64,000 nt of DNA from Bacteroides_D sp963543925 (GTDB lineage: Bacteria; Bacteroidota; Bacteroidia; Bacteroidales; CAJPTX01): NCBI GenBank assembly GCA_963543925.1, contig CAUUCP010000003.1, forward strand, positions 23,160 through 87,159. The letters run 5' to 3'. A model generated the notes under the pieces. That model made no database searches. It worked only from the letters and a program-made list of their open reading frames with translations, and was not told the DNA's origin. The translations under genes were made by a program, and so were the position numbers. Of the stretch, positions 53,020-61,184 are shown in pieces (positions within the stretch are counted from its first letter, which is position 1; each line of letters starts with the position of its first letter).

Positions 53020-54645
53020 ATGAGCTATCCACGCCGCTTGCCCATCAGTACGCAAAGCTTCAAACAGTTGCGTAGAGATGGAGATCTCTATGTCGATAAG
53101 ACGCAGTATATCGAGAAGCTCTTTTCGCTCGGACGCATCTTCTTCCTCAGCCGTCCGCACCGTTTCGGAAAAAGCTTGTTCCTTTCTACACTAAAAGCGT
53201 ACTTCGAGGGGAAGAAAGAGCTCTTCCAAGGACTCTATATCGCAGCACACGAGGAGGAGATCGCCCGCAGGCAACAACGCGAGCCTTGGGAGGCGAGTCC
53301 CGTGCTTTACTTCGACTTCAATGCAAAAGACTATGAAAGCCACGACACATTGAAGAAACGAATGAATGCGCAATTGCGAGAGCTCGAAGCACACTACGAA
53401 ATAACAAAAAAAGACGACGACCCAGACGATCGTCTTATCTATCTAATAAAAAGTATCTACGAAAAGACAGGTAAGCAGGTGGTTATCCTGATAGACGAGT
53501 ATGACAAACCGCTCCTACTTACCCTAGAAGACCCAGAGTTGAACAAAACCAACAGCGACCTGCTCCGCGCCTTCTTTGAGGTGCTAAAGCACTGTGACCG
53601 CTACATCCGCTTTGCCATGCTGACGGGCATCACCAAGTTTAGTAAGATGAACCTCTTTAGCGGAGCGAACAACTTGAAGGATATCTCGTTATTGGACAAC
53701 TATGCTGCCATCTGCGGCTTTACGGAGCAAGAGCTCGCGGACTATTTCATGCCCGAGATAGAGCGACTCGCCCAAGCGGAAAACACCTCGGTAGAAGCGA
53801 CACGCCAACGACTGAAGAAAGAGTACGACGGTTACTGTTTCTCGCGCAAAGGAGAGAAGGTCTACAATCCCTTTAGCCTATTGAATGTCTTGAGCGATAG
53901 TGTCTACAGTTACTATTGGTTCGAGACGGCGACCCCATCCTATCTAGAGAACTACCTGAGACGCACTAACATCTTTGTGCCCGATTTGGATAGGGATATC
54001 AAGATCGGGGTACAAGCGGTACAGGATTTCCGTTACAACGACAAAGATTCGCTTATTCCTCTTCTTTATCAATCGGGTTACCTTACGATTAAGGGGGTAC
54101 TCGGCAATGGGATGATCCTTCAGTTGGGATACCCTAATGAGGAGGTGCGCTTCGGCTTCCTACATGAACTCCTCCCTCGTTATTCTCACCTTACTCGCAT
54201 CAATATTGATATCGAAGTATTACAGCTTTACGAATACCTCGATACGGGCAACCTTGCCAAAGTCATGGAGCTTGTCAGGACGCTTCTGGCTGGCGTGCAG
54301 TACGGCAATATCCCCAAGGGTGAGAAAAGACGTCCGCTGCGCGAACAGTATTATCAGACCGTTCTTTATGCTGTCTTCCGTCTTTTAGGGGTCTATTCCC
54401 AGACGGAGGTGGTCTGTGCCACGGGGCGTATCGACATGCTTGTCACCACGACGCACCATGTTTATATCTTTGAATTCAAGGTCAATACGCAAGGATCGGC
54501 ACAGGACGCTATTATGCAAATCAAGGAAAACGAATACTATCACTTAGTAGCTCAAGAGGGTTGTCCGATCCATTTGGTGGGTGTCAGCTTTGACGAGAAG
54601 GCGAGGAACGTAGGAGAGTGGGCAGAGGAGGTTATACATCGGTAG
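53020..54645 (+). CDS. AAA-ATPase-like / PD-(D/E)XK nuclease protein (DUF1703 type), third copy
   Basis: 541 residues, the same architecture as the twins at 6303-9666 but clearly diverged over its whole length. P-loop variant RPHRFGKSLFLSTL near residue 45-58, Walker B-like VVILIDEYDKPLLLTL, conserved LTGITKFSKMNLFSG, and the C-terminal nuclease core GRIDMLV...FEFKVN. An off-consensus -7 box TACCTTCG lies 23 bp upstream of the ATG. Neighbours are hsdS on one side and the repeat and IS30 remnant on the other. The repetition of DUF1703 beside hsdS at both islands suggests they move or recombine together. Confidence 0.88.
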   Translation: MSYPRRLPISTQSFKQLRRDGDLYVDKTQYIEKLFSLGRIFFLSRPHRFGKSLFLSTLKAYFEGKKELFQGLYIAAHEEEIARRQQREPWEASPVLYFDFNAKDYESHDTLKKRMNAQLRELEAHYEITKKDDDPDDRLIYLIKSIYEKTGKQVVILIDEYDKPLLLTLEDPELNKTNSDLLRAFFEVLKHCDRYIRFAMLTGITKFSKMNLFSGANNLKDISLLDNYAAICGFTEQELADYFMPEIERLAQAENTSVEATRQRLKKEYDGYCFSRKGEKVYNPFSLLNVLSDSVYSYYWFETATPSYLENYLRRTNIFVPDLDRDIKIGVQAVQDFRYNDKDSLIPLLYQSGYLTIKGVLGNGMILQLGYPNEEVRFGFLHELLPRYSHLTRINIDIEVLQLYEYLDTGNLAKVMELVRTLLAGVQYGNIPKGEKRRPLREQYYQTVLYAVFRLLGVYSQTEVVCATGRIDMLVTTTHHVYIFEFKVNTQGSAQDAIMQIKENEYYHLVAQEGCPIHLVGVSFDEKARNVGEWAEEVIHR

Positions 54646-54689
54646 TAGATACCCTCCGAAAAGAGTGTGTAAGGGGCACGGGAGCGGGG

Positions 54690-54955
54690 AGGCGAGCGGA
54701 GGGGCTTTATGTATTCCTAAATATGCTAGGCGAGCTACGGGGTGAGGTAGGGGTAGAGCGGGTGTAGAGGCTTGCTCCCTTACTGTTCCGTCGGTGTAGA
54801 GTCTATGTAGCGTCGGTGTAGCGTCTTTGTATACCCTGTAAATTGGGTGGGAAAACAGACTATAATATTGACGTATTTTATTATTTCAACGTCACGTTAT
54901 TTAGTAAGTTGTATAGAAATAGCGCTTTAGGAATCTCTAAAGTAGTGGTGTGGAA
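54690..54955 (+). repeat. Intergenic repeat, orientation 1, copy 2
   Basis: Matches 6010-6275 in order: GTATTCCTAAATAT, CTACGGGGTGAGGTAGGGGTAG-like stretch, GTCGGTGTAG units, CACGTTATTTAGTAAGTTGTATAG, and final palindrome-like CTTTAGGAATCTCTAAAG. Its last part is the reverse complement of the start of 51868-52088, so the hsdS/DUF1703 island is framed by inverted copies. No gene between 54646 and about 55096. Confidence 0.7.
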
Positions 54956-55005
54956 TGGGGGGGAGCGTAACGGTATCTCCCAAGTAGCACCCTGATGGTC
55001 GTTAT

Positions 55006-55053
55006 CGCATAAAATCGCCCTTCTGTCGCTTTGGTAGAGGGGCGGATTTGTTT
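55006..55053 (+). repeat. GC-stem hairpin repeat, copy 2
   Basis: CGCATAAAATCGCCC, TTCTGTCGCTTTGGTAGAG, GGGCGGATTTGTTT. Same element as 52908-52954, in the same orientation, downstream of the third DUF1703 gene. Confidence 0.75.
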
Positions 55054-55096
55054 GTGGTGTGGGGGGGAGGAGCTTCTTTGCCCACGTTTTAGGACA

Positions 55097-55273
55097 GTAT
55101 CTGATATGAATGGTCTCATTCGGCAGTATGCGCGCAAGGGGAATTCTTTTGAAGATCTGACGGAAGATGCAGTACGTCAAATTCAAGAGCTGTTAAACAA
55201 TCGCCCTCGGAAATCGCTTGGTTATTTGATACCGAAAGAGTATACTTTGCTTAATTTTGGTATCTCAATTTAG
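55097..55273 (+). pseudogene. C-terminal remnant of an IS30-family transposase
   Basis: The frame reads SDMNGLIRQYARKGNSFEDL, TEDAVRQIQELLNNRPRKSL, GYLIPKEYTLLNFGISI and stop. This is the end of an IS30-type DDE transposase (NGLIRQY...KG...LNNRPRK.LGY..P). The N-terminal DNA-binding part and the first catalytic Asp residues are missing. The stop is 18 bp before the left 31-bp inverted repeat of the DUF1016 cassette, which may be the old right end of this IS. Confidence 0.85.
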
Positions 55274-55291
55274 TTGTTTAATACCACGGAC

Positions 55292-55322
55292 GGAATTGTT
55301 GCATTTGCGGGTTGAATCCAGC
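55292..55322 (+). repeat. 31-bp inverted repeat, left end of the DUF1016 cassette
   Basis: Begins GGAATTGTTGCATTTG and ends GGTTGAATCCAGC. Its reverse complement is at 56390-56420 with one mismatch. The DUF1016 gene starts 20 bp inside. Confidence 0.92.
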
Positions 55323-55342
55323 ATCTATAAAGAAGAAAGAAT

Positions 55343-56380
55343 ATGTGTACGCACAATATACCACTCACATCGGCGGAATACCTGAATTTCAGGGAAGAGA
55401 TAACAAAGCGAATTCGCTCTGCACAGTACGAGGCATTGAAAGCGGTCAATAGGGAGATGATAACTCTCTATTGGGAGATAGGCAGGCGCATTACTGAACA
55501 GCAGAAGGCACTCGGATGGGGAAAATCCGTTGTAGAAAACCTCTCCCAAGATATTCAAAAGGAATTTCCAGGCATACAAGGATTCAGTGCGAGAAATATG
55601 TGGGATATGGCACGATTCTACTCTGAATATCAATCAAATGAAATTCTGCAACCATTGGTCGCAGAAATCAGTTGGACAAAACATATCGTCATTCTGACCA
55701 AGTGTAAGGAGACGCAACAGAGACAGTTCTACATCTTGGCAACCAAGAAATACGGTTGGACTAAGGATGTGCTGATACACAAGATAGAACTGAAAACATA
55801 TGAGAACTTTTTACTCGGACAGAGTAACTTTGATACTACGCTACCAGAAAATATCCGTAACCAAGCGGTGCTTGCGGTAAAAGACGAGTATATGCTGGAT
55901 TTTATCGGACTGGGCGAGGAACATTCGGAGTATGAGTTGGAACAGGCTATCATCAAGAATATCCGCTCTTTTCTGGTGGAGTTCGGAACGGACTTTTCTT
56001 TTATGGGAAACCAATACCGATTGGAAGTGGATGGCAGGGAGTACTTCATCGACCTGCTGCTTTATAACAGACGCTTGCAGGCAATGATTGCAGTGGAACT
56101 GAAAATTGGAGAGTTCAAGCCTGAGTATAAAGGAAAGATGGAGTTTTATCTCAATGTACTGAATGATACCGTGAAACTTCCGCATGAAAATCCTGCCATC
56201 GGCATCATCATTTGCAAATCTAAGAGCCGAACGATAGTGGAGTATGCCCTCAAAACTTCGGCAATGCCTATCGGGGTGGCAACATACAGTCTCTCACCCG
56301 AATTGCCGGAGGCATACAAGGAACTGCTTCCGACATCCGAGGATATAGCCAAGAAATTGGAAGTACTTATCAAAGAATGA
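55343..56380 (+). CDS. DUF1016 (YhcG-type) PD-(D/E)XK nuclease family protein
   Basis: 345 residues. The N-terminal DUF1016 domain has YEALKAVNREMITLYWEIGR, GWGKSVVENLSQDIQKEFPG, FSARNMWDMARFY and ISWTKHIVIL. The C-terminal PD-(D/E)XK nuclease core has the Asp in REYFIDLLLYNRRL and E-x-K in IAVELKIGEFKPEYKGKMEFYL. Family members occur on mobile elements and in defence-rich regions; their natural substrate is not settled. The gene is enclosed by 31-bp inverted repeats only 20 and 9 bp from its ends, directly after an IS30 remnant. It therefore looks like cargo of a minimal mobile cassette. Confidence 0.88.
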   Translation: MCTHNIPLTSAEYLNFREEITKRIRSAQYEALKAVNREMITLYWEIGRRITEQQKALGWGKSVVENLSQDIQKEFPGIQGFSARNMWDMARFYSEYQSNEILQPLVAEISWTKHIVILTKCKETQQRQFYILATKKYGWTKDVLIHKIELKTYENFLLGQSNFDTTLPENIRNQAVLAVKDEYMLDFIGLGEEHSEYELEQAIIKNIRSFLVEFGTDFSFMGNQYRLEVDGREYFIDLLLYNRRLQAMIAVELKIGEFKPEYKGKMEFYLNVLNDTVKLPHENPAIGIIICKSKSRTIVEYALKTSAMPIGVATYSLSPELPEAYKELLPTSEDIAKKLEVLIKE

Positions 56381-56389
56381 ATGAAGGGA

Positions 56390-56420
56390 GCTGGATTCAA
56401 CCCACAAATGCAACAATTCC
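56390..56420 (-). repeat. 31-bp inverted repeat, right end of the DUF1016 cassette
   Basis: GCTGGATTCAACCCACAAAT then GCAACAATTCC. Reverse complement of 55292-55322 except for one base. It lies 9 bp after the DUF1016 stop. Confidence 0.92.
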
Positions 56421-56435
56421 TACTTGCGCATCTTT

Positions 56436-56484
56436 CGCATAAAACCGCCATTCTGTCGTTTTGGCAGAGAGGCGGTTTTGTTTA
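56436..56484 (+). repeat. GC-stem hairpin repeat, copy 3
   Basis: CGCATAAAACCGCCA, TTCTGTCGTTTTGGCAGAG, AGGCGGTTTTGTTT: the best-formed copy; ACCGCC pairs with GGCGGT and TCTGTC with GGCAGA. It sits just outside the right inverted repeat of the DUF1016 cassette and could end its transcript. Confidence 0.75.
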
Positions 56485-56663
56485 TGTGGTGGAGAGAAAT
56501 CGCCTCTTTTCCCGACACTGCTGGAAATATTTTTATCCCCTTTGAACCTAGTTCCCGTCTGCCTTTGTGGTATGCTCGCCCTACTCCCCTGCTACGCGCC
56601 GCTTTGTATTAATGCTTTTTTTTTGAGAACTTGCCTCATGCTTAATGTAGACTATTGACGATC

Positions 56664-58988
56664 ATGAGAAAGACATTGCACATGGTAGTAGCACTCGTGA
56701 CATTGCTCTGGGCGTGGGGCGTGTCGTGGGTATTGGCCCAGTCGGAAACGGGACGCCCGTTCATCACCAAGTGGCAAGGAGAGGCAGGGAAGGAATTGAA
56801 GATCCCCATCGTAGGAAGGTACAAGATGGTGATCAAGGATGGGAGTGGGAATGAGAAGGTCAATGCGACGGTAACCGTCGATGATGCGGCATATCCCTAC
56901 CTCTTTACTCCTACGGAGGATGGAACTTACACCGTAGAGGCTGGGTCTGAGGGGGTGAGGTCTATGCAGATGAAAGTAAAGTGGAAAGATAATAAGTGGA
57001 TTCCTCTTACCAGTAACGATAAACTGCTGGAGGTAGTGCAGTTCGGGACGGTAAAATGGGAGTCAATGGAGGAGATGTTCCAGCAATGTAAGAACATGAC
57101 CTTCGCAGCGGGGATCGACACCCCAGACCTCTCTAGGGTGACTAACATGGCGGTGATGTTCGCGGGCTGCTCCGTATTCAACCATCCGATAGGCAACTGG
57201 AACGTGAGCAAGGTGACCAAAATGAAGGGGCTGTTCAACAACTGCTCCGCCTTTAACCAATCGCTAAACAACTGGGACGTGAGCAATGTGACCGACATGA
57301 GCTACATGTTTAGCGGCTGCGCCTCATTCAACCAGCCGCTAGAGAAGTGGGACGTGAGGAACGTGACTAGGATGGGGTATATGTTCGATGACTGCTCCGC
57401 CTTCAACCAGCCACTAAATAAGTGGGACGTGAGCAAGGTGAAAGACATGGGCTATATGTTCTTGGGCTGCTCCACCTTCAACCAGCCGCTAGACAACTGG
57501 AACGTGAGCAACGTGACTAGCATGGGGGGGATGTTCTGGGACTGTCCCACCTTCAACCAGCCGCTAGGCAAGTGGAACGTGAGCAACGTGACTAGCATGG
57601 GGGGGATGTTCTGGGACTGTCCCACCTTCAACCAGCCGCTAGGCAAGTGGAACGTGAGCAACGTGGGCGGAATGGAGTTGATGTTCAAGAACTGCTCCTC
57701 CTTCAACCATCCGCTAGATAAGTGGAACGTGAGCAACGTGACTGAAATGGAGTGGATGTTCTCGGGCTGCTCCTCCTTTAACCAGCCGCTAAATAATTGG
57801 GACGTGAGCAACGTGGAAGACATGCGCGAGATGTTCAGTGGCTGCTCCTCCTTCAACCAGCCGCTGTGCAATTGGAACGTGAGTAACGTGAAATACATGG
57901 AGAGGATGTTCGCGTTCTGCTCCTCCTTCAACCAGCCGCTGGGCTCATGGAAGATAAAAACAGCAGTAGGTGGACTTTCTAGAACCGCGATGAGCCCCTC
58001 GAACTATTCCCAGACGCTCGTCGGGTGGGCGGAGCAAACGGATATCGCGGGAAGTCTCAACTTCGAAGATAATGTTGAGAATCTTATTTACAACGACGAG
58101 GGTAAGGCGGCGCGTCAAAAGCTCATAGATAAAGGATGGAAGTTCGACGGTGATATCTACCAATCTAGTGGCGTAGCCATTACCCCCTGTTTTTTACCCC
58201 TTGTACTCAACAGGGAATTCACTCTGCTCTTGGAGAAGTGGGGCGTAGCGGAAACAGAGGAGGTCACCCTATCGACCGACACGGAGGGGGTCATCTCCTA
58301 CGAATGGACTGCAGACAGGAAGGGGGTACACATCAAAGGGCTCAAGGAGGGAAAGTGTGAACTCACCGCTACCATCGCAGCCAAAGCAGGGGTGCACGAG
58401 GCCTATACCTGTACCTGCGAGATAAGTGTCTACATCCCCATAGAGCGCTTCACTATTACCCCTGTAAACAAGACCCTGAAGGTCGGGGAGGAGTTCACGT
58501 TTACAGTCAACTTCTTTCCAGAGAATGCTACGAAAAGAGGGGTGGAGTGGAAGTGGGAGTGCTATAAAACAGAAATCGCTACGGTAGACGATAATGGGAA
58601 AGTAACTGCTAAAAAGGCAGGCAAGTGTACTGTCTATGTAGACATCAATGAATATGGACGCGAGGTCGAAGAAGAATGTAAGGTGACCGTAGTAGACGAG
58701 ATAGCCGCTGTTGCCAGTATCACAATTCCTGAAAAACAGACTCTCACGGTTGGTACAATAATCCCCTTAATAGGGATAGTAAAACCCGACAATGCCGAAC
58801 AGGGGCTTGTTTGGAGCAGCTCTGACCCAGAGATTGCTACGGTGAGCGAGGGCGTCGTCTGGGGAAAGAAGACGGGAGAGTGCACCATTACCGTAAAGAG
58901 TCTAGACAAGAACTGCACGATAATCAAGGAGTGTAAAATCACCGTAGGGAAGCCACGTAACGGAGGAAAACAACGGGGGAGGAAATAG
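56664..58988 (+). CDS. BspA-like exported protein with 25-residue repeats and Ig-like (Big_2) domains
   Basis: 774 residues from the ATG at 56664; a TTG three codons upstream is the alternative. Signal peptide MVVALVTLLWAWGVSWVLAQ. After an N-terminal beta domain come ten 75-bp units plus a partial one (57177-57926), with consensus FNQPLxxWNVSNVTxMxxMF and then xxCSS. This is the DUF285 (Mycoplasma-type lipoprotein repeat) pattern of BspA-like surface proteins. The C-terminal third has two or three Big_2-type Ig-like domains (FTITPVNKTLKVGEEFTFTV; ASITIPEKQTLTVGT; SSSDPEIATVSEGVV). No T9SS sorting domain is visible. Adhesion is likely by analogy. One 93-bp stretch (57498-57590) is repeated exactly 75 bp later. 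Confidence 0.9.
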   Translation: MRKTLHMVVALVTLLWAWGVSWVLAQSETGRPFITKWQGEAGKELKIPIVGRYKMVIKDGSGNEKVNATVTVDDAAYPYLFTPTEDGTYTVEAGSEGVRSMQMKVKWKDNKWIPLTSNDKLLEVVQFGTVKWESMEEMFQQCKNMTFAAGIDTPDLSRVTNMAVMFAGCSVFNHPIGNWNVSKVTKMKGLFNNCSAFNQSLNNWDVSNVTDMSYMFSGCASFNQPLEKWDVRNVTRMGYMFDDCSAFNQPLNKWDVSKVKDMGYMFLGCSTFNQPLDNWNVSNVTSMGGMFWDCPTFNQPLGKWNVSNVTSMGGMFWDCPTFNQPLGKWNVSNVGGMELMFKNCSSFNHPLDKWNVSNVTEMEWMFSGCSSFNQPLNNWDVSNVEDMREMFSGCSSFNQPLCNWNVSNVKYMERMFAFCSSFNQPLGSWKIKTAVGGLSRTAMSPSNYSQTLVGWAEQTDIAGSLNFEDNVENLIYNDEGKAARQKLIDKGWKFDGDIYQSSGVAITPCFLPLVLNREFTLLLEKWGVAETEEVTLSTDTEGVISYEWTADRKGVHIKGLKEGKCELTATIAAKAGVHEAYTCTCEISVYIPIERFTITPVNKTLKVGEEFTFTVNFFPENATKRGVEWKWECYKTEIATVDDNGKVTAKKAGKCTVYVDINEYGREVEEECKVTVVDEIAAVASITIPEKQTLTVGTIIPLIGIVKPDNAEQGLVWSSSDPEIATVSEGVVWGKKTGECTITVKSLDKNCTIIKECKITVGKPRNGGKQRGRK

Positions 58989-59091
58989 TGGAGGAGGAAG
59001 TGTCCTAAAAAAATGGGTAAACACAGGATCTGGTAGGAGTTCTCGGAGGCTTATAAAGCTTCGTATCCCCCCTTTTTCTCGCTATCGTCTT

Positions 59092-60204
59092 CTAGAGGAG
59101 ATTTCGGATCGTCTGGTCCGCAGTGAGGAAGTGTTGTGGGGGGATAAAGAGGTTATCGTCTTGACGGACGAGTAGCCCAGCCGCCAGCAACGGCTTTGCC
59201 GATGCGAGAAGACGCGTCATGCGTTCGGTAGCAAAACGTTGCGCTCCTTCCGTTAGCGAGATTCCCCAACGGGTTCGGAGGCGCGTCATCAGCCACTCTT
59301 CCCAGCGGAGCTCGTCGGTAAGTAACTCTCTTTCAGGAAAACGGAGCCCTTGGGCAAGATTCTGTTCGTAAAGCGCAAGGTCTGCAGGATTCCACCAGCG
59401 TTGTGCTCCGTCGTAGGAGTGAGCCCCGGCCCCCAAGCCAAGGTAGGGACGATCGAACCAATAGCCCATATTGTGGCGCGAATACCCTCCTGCGTGTGCA
59501 AAACTGGAGATCTCGTAATGGTCATATCCAGCCTCGCCCAACAGCGCGTCGCAGAGTGTGAAGTGAGTAACGCTCACCTCCTCGTCGACCTCGGAGAGTT
59601 TACCACGTGCTTGCATCTTCCCGAAGGGGGTTGCCTCCTCGATCGAGAGATGGTAGGCGGAGATGTGCTCGATATTCGATAAAGAGCTCAGTGTACCCCC
59701 TAGAGCTTCTTTATTCTGAAAAGGTATTCCGTATATCACATCGGCAGACAAGCGCGTAAAATGAGCCCTTTCTGCGTGTTTTAGTGCCATTATAGCTTGT
59801 TGTGCCGAATGGCCTCGTCCAAGGAATCGCAATACGTTGTCGTCGAGTGACTGTACTCCGACACTCAGACGGTTGATTCCCACGGCGCGCAAGGCTTGGA
59901 AATAGTCGAGGGAGGCTTGTTCGGGATTACACTCCAGCGTGATTTCACACTCTGGCACTAGGGTATAATAAGTGGATAGCAAACGGAGGAGCTCCTCCAC
60001 CTGCGAGGCGGTAAGAAGCGAGGGCGTCCCTCCGCCGAAGTAGACCGACTGTACCTCACCTGTGAAGTGCGAGTGGTAAAGAGATAACTCTGTCTGGAGG
60101 AGAGTGATATAATTATCGGGAACGTAAGAGGCTGGGCGAGAGAAGAAGTCACAATATGGGCACTTGCGACGACAGAAGGGGATGTGGATGTAAATACTGA
60201 ACAT
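59092..60204 (-). CDS. hemW: Radical SAM heme chaperone HemW (coproporphyrinogen oxidase-like)
   Basis: 370 residues. The radical SAM motif CRRKCPYCDFFS is right at the N-terminus (IYIHIPFCRRK), then VYFGGGTPSLL, ECNPEQASLDYFQAL, RLSVGVQSLDDNVLRFLGRGH, DVIYGIPFQ and the HemW C-terminal domain (DELRWEEWLMTRLRTRWGI). The short N-terminus before the first Cys fits HemW better than the true oxygen-independent coproporphyrinogen oxidase HemN. It delivers heme to target enzymes. Last gene of the operon DUF2723-rsgA-hemW, 8 bp after rsgA. Confidence 0.92.
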   Translation of the reverse strand: MFSIYIHIPFCRRKCPYCDFFSRPASYVPDNYITLLQTELSLYHSHFTGEVQSVYFGGGTPSLLTASQVEELLRLLSTYYTLVPECEITLECNPEQASLDYFQALRAVGINRLSVGVQSLDDNVLRFLGRGHSAQQAIMALKHAERAHFTRLSADVIYGIPFQNKEALGGTLSSLSNIEHISAYHLSIEEATPFGKMQARGKLSEVDEEVSVTHFTLCDALLGEAGYDHYEISSFAHAGGYSRHNMGYWFDRPYLGLGAGAHSYDGAQRWWNPADLALYEQNLAQGLRFPERELLTDELRWEEWLMTRLRTRWGISLTEGAQRFATERMTRLLASAKPLLAAGLLVRQDDNLFIPPQHFLTADQTIRNLL

Positions 60205-60212
60205 GTGCGCGT

Positions 60213-61184
60213 CTAGAGCTCCTCGTCAGCATCGAAGATGCCGTAATCCTTTTGGCGATAGGCTTCTTTGTCATCCTCTTGGTAGAGAATACTGAGGTAG
60301 CTGCGGTAGCGTGACTCTGGGAGTCTCCCCAGTTCGTATGCTTGGCGGACGGCGCAACCTGGCTCAAGCTCATGGAGGCAGTTGTGGAACTTGCACTGCT
60401 GGGCAAGCGCAAAGATCTCGGGGAAGAAGTGGGACACCTCCTGCTTCTGGACATCTACGAGTCCAAACCCTTTGATGCCAGGGGTATCGATAACGTAGGT
60501 GTCTGGGAGCGAAGGGAGTGGGAACATCTCGCTAAAAGTGGTCGTATGCACCCCGAGTCCGAACTGCTCGGAAAGAGGGGCAGTCTTGGTATGCAGGGCA
60601 GGATCTAGGGCATTGAGCAGGGTCGACTTGCCGACCCCGGACTGTCCCGAGAGGAGAACCACTTTTCCACGAATCCGTTCTCTCAGGGCATCTATCCCCT
60701 CGCCTGTCTCGGCAGACACCTTTCCGATCGCCACCTGTGCTGGCGTATAGACCTCGACCATCCGGAGGGCGTCCCAGGCCTGTTGTTCTGCCTCGATATC
60801 GCATTTGTTGAGTAGCAAGAGCACTGGTACGCCGTAGGCGCAGGCCGTGACCAAGAAGCGATCGACGAACTGGATCGGGGTGGGTGGGTAGACCGAGGTG
60901 TAGACGAGAATCGCGAGGTCTAGGTTCGCCGCGATCATCTGTTGGGAAGCCGAGAGCTTGACCGAACGACGAATGATACAGTTGCGGCGTGGCTCGACAC
61001 GGAGCACGGTAGCATTGTGGTCGAAGTGTACAAAGTCACCGACCACGACAGGGCTCGTGCTCCTCGACCCTTCGAGACGCAGACGTCCACGGAGACGACA
61101 TTCGTAAACCTCCCCTTCTGCAAGAACTTGGCAGGAGCTGCCAACGGTCTTTATGACGCGTCCGAGGCGTGTATCTGTATTCAT
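60213..61184 (-). CDS. rsgA: Ribosome small-subunit biogenesis GTPase RsgA
   Basis: 323 residues. An N-terminal OB fold is followed by a circularly permuted GTPase domain (NKCDIE for G4, then SAETGEG for G5, GQSGVGKSTLLN for G1, DTPGIKGFGL for G3). The C-terminal zinc knuckle is CKFHNCLHELEPGCAV. RsgA matures the 30S subunit. The ATG directly follows the TAA of the DUF2723 gene. Confidence 0.96.
   Translation of the reverse strand: MNTDTRLGRVIKTVGSSCQVLAEGEVYECRLRGRLRLEGSRSTSPVVVGDFVHFDHNATVLRVEPRRNCIIRRSVKLSASQQMIAANLDLAILVYTSVYPPTPIQFVDRFLVTACAYGVPVLLLLNKCDIEAEQQAWDALRMVEVYTPAQVAIGKVSAETGEGIDALRERIRGKVVLLSGQSGVGKSTLLNALDPALHTKTAPLSEQFGLGVHTTTFSEMFPLPSLPDTYVIDTPGIKGFGLVDVQKQEVSHFFPEIFALAQQCKFHNCLHELEPGCAVRQAYELGRLPESRYRSYLSILYQEDDKEAYRQKDYGIFDADEEL

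Noticed and set aside
24509..55102. 15-base match TTTAGGACAGTATCT at 24509-24523 and 55088-55102
   Set aside because: In a 64-kb window one or a few such 15-base matches are expected by chance, and the flanks do not match.
54881..55186. 101-codon minus-strand frame across the repeat and IS30 tail
   Set aside because: It is antisense to the IS30 remnant and runs through the intergenic repeat and hairpin; no protein features.
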